Origin: Acidobacteriota bacterium
GTDB taxonomy: Bacteria > Acidobacteriota > Terriglobia > Terriglobales > Acidobacteriaceae
DNA length: 5,352 nt
NCBI GenBank assembly: GCA_021780095.1
Contig: JAJXZK010000222.1
Location: forward strand, 1-5,352
Direction: 5' to 3'
The translations under genes were made by a program, and so were the position numbers. The notes beneath the pieces were generated by a model. It had not been told where the DNA came from. It saw only the letters and a program-made list of their open reading frames with translations, and ran no database searches. The first letter of the stretch is position 1, and every line of letters starts with the position of its first letter. Below are positions 4,029-5,352 of the stretch, piece after piece.

Positions 4029-5352
4029 AGCAGAAGGGTATCGCGCTCTATCGCTGGCTCGACCGTCGGCTGGGCTTTGTCAAACCCGTTACAGAGGCCG
4101 CCGAACATCCCATCCCTTCCAGCAGCGCGAGCTGGTGGTATGTGTTTGGCAGCGCGGCCACTGTGATTCTGATGATGCAGGTGGTCACCGGCATACTGCT
4201 GGCGCTGGTGTATACACCCACGGCACGCGATGCGTGGAACAGTCTGAACTTTTTGAATCATGGCTTGACGCTGGGATGGTTTTTGCGTGCGCTGCACGGA
4301 TGGGGATCGGACTTCATGATCGCCATCGTCCTGATTCACATGACCCAGGTGTTCATGTTCGGCGCGTATAAGTTTCCCCGAGAATTGACCTGGATCGTCG
4401 GCGTGTTCCTGCTGCTGCTGACGCTGGGCATGGCCTTTACCGGTCAGGTGCTGCGCTTCGATCAGGATGCCTATTGGGGATTGGGGATTGGCGCGTCCAT
4501 CATGGGAAGAGTTCCATGGATTGGCGGTTGGCTGGTTCACTTCATGCTCGGCGGACCGATTATCGGAGCGACAACGTTCTCACGCTTTTTTGCGCTGCAC
4601 GTGTTTGTGATTCCAGGAATTCTGATCGCCCTGGTGGGCGTGCACGTGTGGATGGTTCTTCGCCTTGGCATCAATGAGTGGCCTATGCCCGGTCGCCTGG
4701 TCCGCCGAAGCACGTACCTGCAGGAATACGAAGCCGAGATCCACAAAGCCGGCGTGCCCTTCGTTCCAGACGCTGCGTGGAAAGACGTCATGTTTTCCGC
4801 CGCCATTATTCTGGCGATCATCGCGTGCGCTATTTTCTTTGGCCCCGTCGGACCCAGTGGTCCACCGGATCCCACGATCATTCAAACCGCTCCCAAGCCG
4901 GATGTGGCGTTTCTGTGGATTTACGCGATCTTTGCGCTGGCTCCGCCACACCTGGAAACGGCGCTTCTTCTCATCGCACCCATTGCCGTTATCTGTGTGA
5001 TGCTTGGCCTGCCGCTCTACGCAGGAGAAGGCGAGAAGCATTGGTCGCGTCGTCCCATCGCAGTGCTAATGGTGTGCGTGATTGCAGTTTCGCTCGCCAT
5101 TCTCACCAGCCTCGGTGAGCATCCCCCGTGGAGTCCTGTCATGAATGCGTGGAGCGCGGATTCGGTGCAGCCGAAATATCTGAAGGGTCGCACTCCTCTG
5201 GCGCGGCGCGGCGCGGTGGTGTTTCAACAAAAGCAGTGTCGCAATTGCCATGCGCTGGATGGTGTGGGGGGGGAACGCGGACCAGAGCTGAATCGTGTCG
5301 CCACCCAGATGACCGAAAGCCAGTTGATCCGTCAGGTGCTGCAGGGCAGCGG
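4016..5352 (+). CDS. qcrB: Cytochrome b6/subunit IV-like protein fused to a C-terminal cytochrome c domain, 3' truncated
   Basis: The frame is open from ATG 4016 to the window edge (445 full codons, no stop). It encodes the quinol-oxidising and quinone-reducing membrane subunit. Residues 1-220 are b6-like: four helices (about 41-66, 86-114, 125-142, 187-217), with bis-His haem b ligands H94/H108 and H195/H210. Other marks are PRELTWIVG (121-129), GQVLRFDQ (143-150) and TFSRFFALH (187-195). Residues 256-366 resemble subunit IV, with three helices (about 257-276, 313-335 and 346-366); an eighth bc1-type helix is not seen. The usual PEWY reads PDVA (295-298), followed by FLWIYAIFALAPPHLE. A soluble haem-c domain follows with CRNCH at 408-412; its axial Met and C-terminus lie beyond the window. 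Val43 stands where b6f proteins carry the Cys that binds haem ci. The start overlaps the Rieske gene by 13 bp. Family membership is certain; the three-part fusion is read directly from one uninterrupted frame. Confidence 0.95.
   Translation, partial: MPGLKQKGIALYRWLDRRLGFVKPVTEAAEHPIPSSSASWWYVFGSAATVILMMQVVTGILLALVYTPTARDAWNSLNFLNHGLTLGWFLRALHGWGSDFMIAIVLIHMTQVFMFGAYKFPRELTWIVGVFLLLLTLGMAFTGQVLRFDQDAYWGLGIGASIMGRVPWIGGWLVHFMLGGPIIGATTFSRFFALHVFVIPGILIALVGVHVWMVLRLGINEWPMPGRLVRRSTYLQEYEAEIHKAGVPFVPDAAWKDVMFSAAIILAIIACAIFFGPVGPSGPPDPTIIQTAPKPDVAFLWIYAIFALAPPHLETALLLIAPIAVICVMLGLPLYAGEGEKHWSRRPIAVLMVCVIAVSLAILTSLGEHPPWSPVMNAWSADSVQPKYLKGRTPLARRGAVVFQQKQCRNCHALDGVGGERGPELNRVATQMTESQLIRQVLQGS

Noticed and set aside
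4025..4540. 171-codon minus-strand open frame opposite cytochrome b
   Set aside because: The product is rich in Gln, His and Arg with no motif, and the plus strand here encodes conserved haem-ligand helices.
4580..5041. Minus-strand open frames of about 110-150 codons near the 3' end
   Set aside because: They are complements of the cytochrome b frame, with no ribosome site or recognisable domain, and mutually overlapping frames cannot all be real.
5201..5216. Three tandem copies of GCGCG as a functional repeat
   Set aside because: It is short, lies in frame in the linker before the haem-c domain (codons for ARRGA), and is explained by GC-rich Ala/Arg/Gly codons.

Overview
The window is one densely packed, plus-strand respiratory gene cluster. 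It opens inside a gene for subunit I of an aa3/caa3-type haem-copper oxygen reductase and ends inside a gene for a cytochrome b with a C-terminal haem-c domain. The six protein-coding genes are, in order: subunit I (ctaD, 5' truncated, 2-1150), subunit III (ctaE, 1147-1746), an uncharacterised multi-spanning membrane protein (1763-2623), a dihaem cytochrome c lipoprotein (2620-3402), a Rieske iron-sulfur protein (3432-4028), and a cytochrome b6/subunit IV/cytochrome c fusion (4016-5352, 3' truncated). The last gene is open from 4016 to the window edge with no stop. No RNA gene, mobile element, CRISPR array or convincing terminator is visible, and no stretch over 30 bases lies between genes.

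Together the products form a short electron-transport chain. Quinol would be oxidised by the Rieske/cytochrome b complex, electrons would pass to the fused haem-c domain and the dihaem lipoprotein, and then to the oxidase, where O2 is reduced at the haem a3-CuB centre. Joins of 4 bp (1147-1150 and 2620-2623) and 13 bp (4016-4028) and gaps of 16 and 29 bp suggest a single transcript with translational coupling. They also suggest matched production of the two complexes, which may associate as a supercomplex.

The organism is an aerobic bacterium with an outer membrane (lipoprotein cytochrome, Tat-type Rieske signal) and a moderately GC-rich genome. The Rieske cluster box has Gly where high-potential proteins have Ser, and the cytochrome b has b6-like haem-ligand spacing; both fit a menaquinol-using lineage. 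Gene order and the style of the cytochrome b suggest Acidobacteriota or a neighbouring phylum, but this is recalled resemblance rather than a search result. The main points of interest are the unknown membrane protein, the three-part b6-IV-c fusion, and its quinol-site motif, which reads PDVA instead of PEWY.
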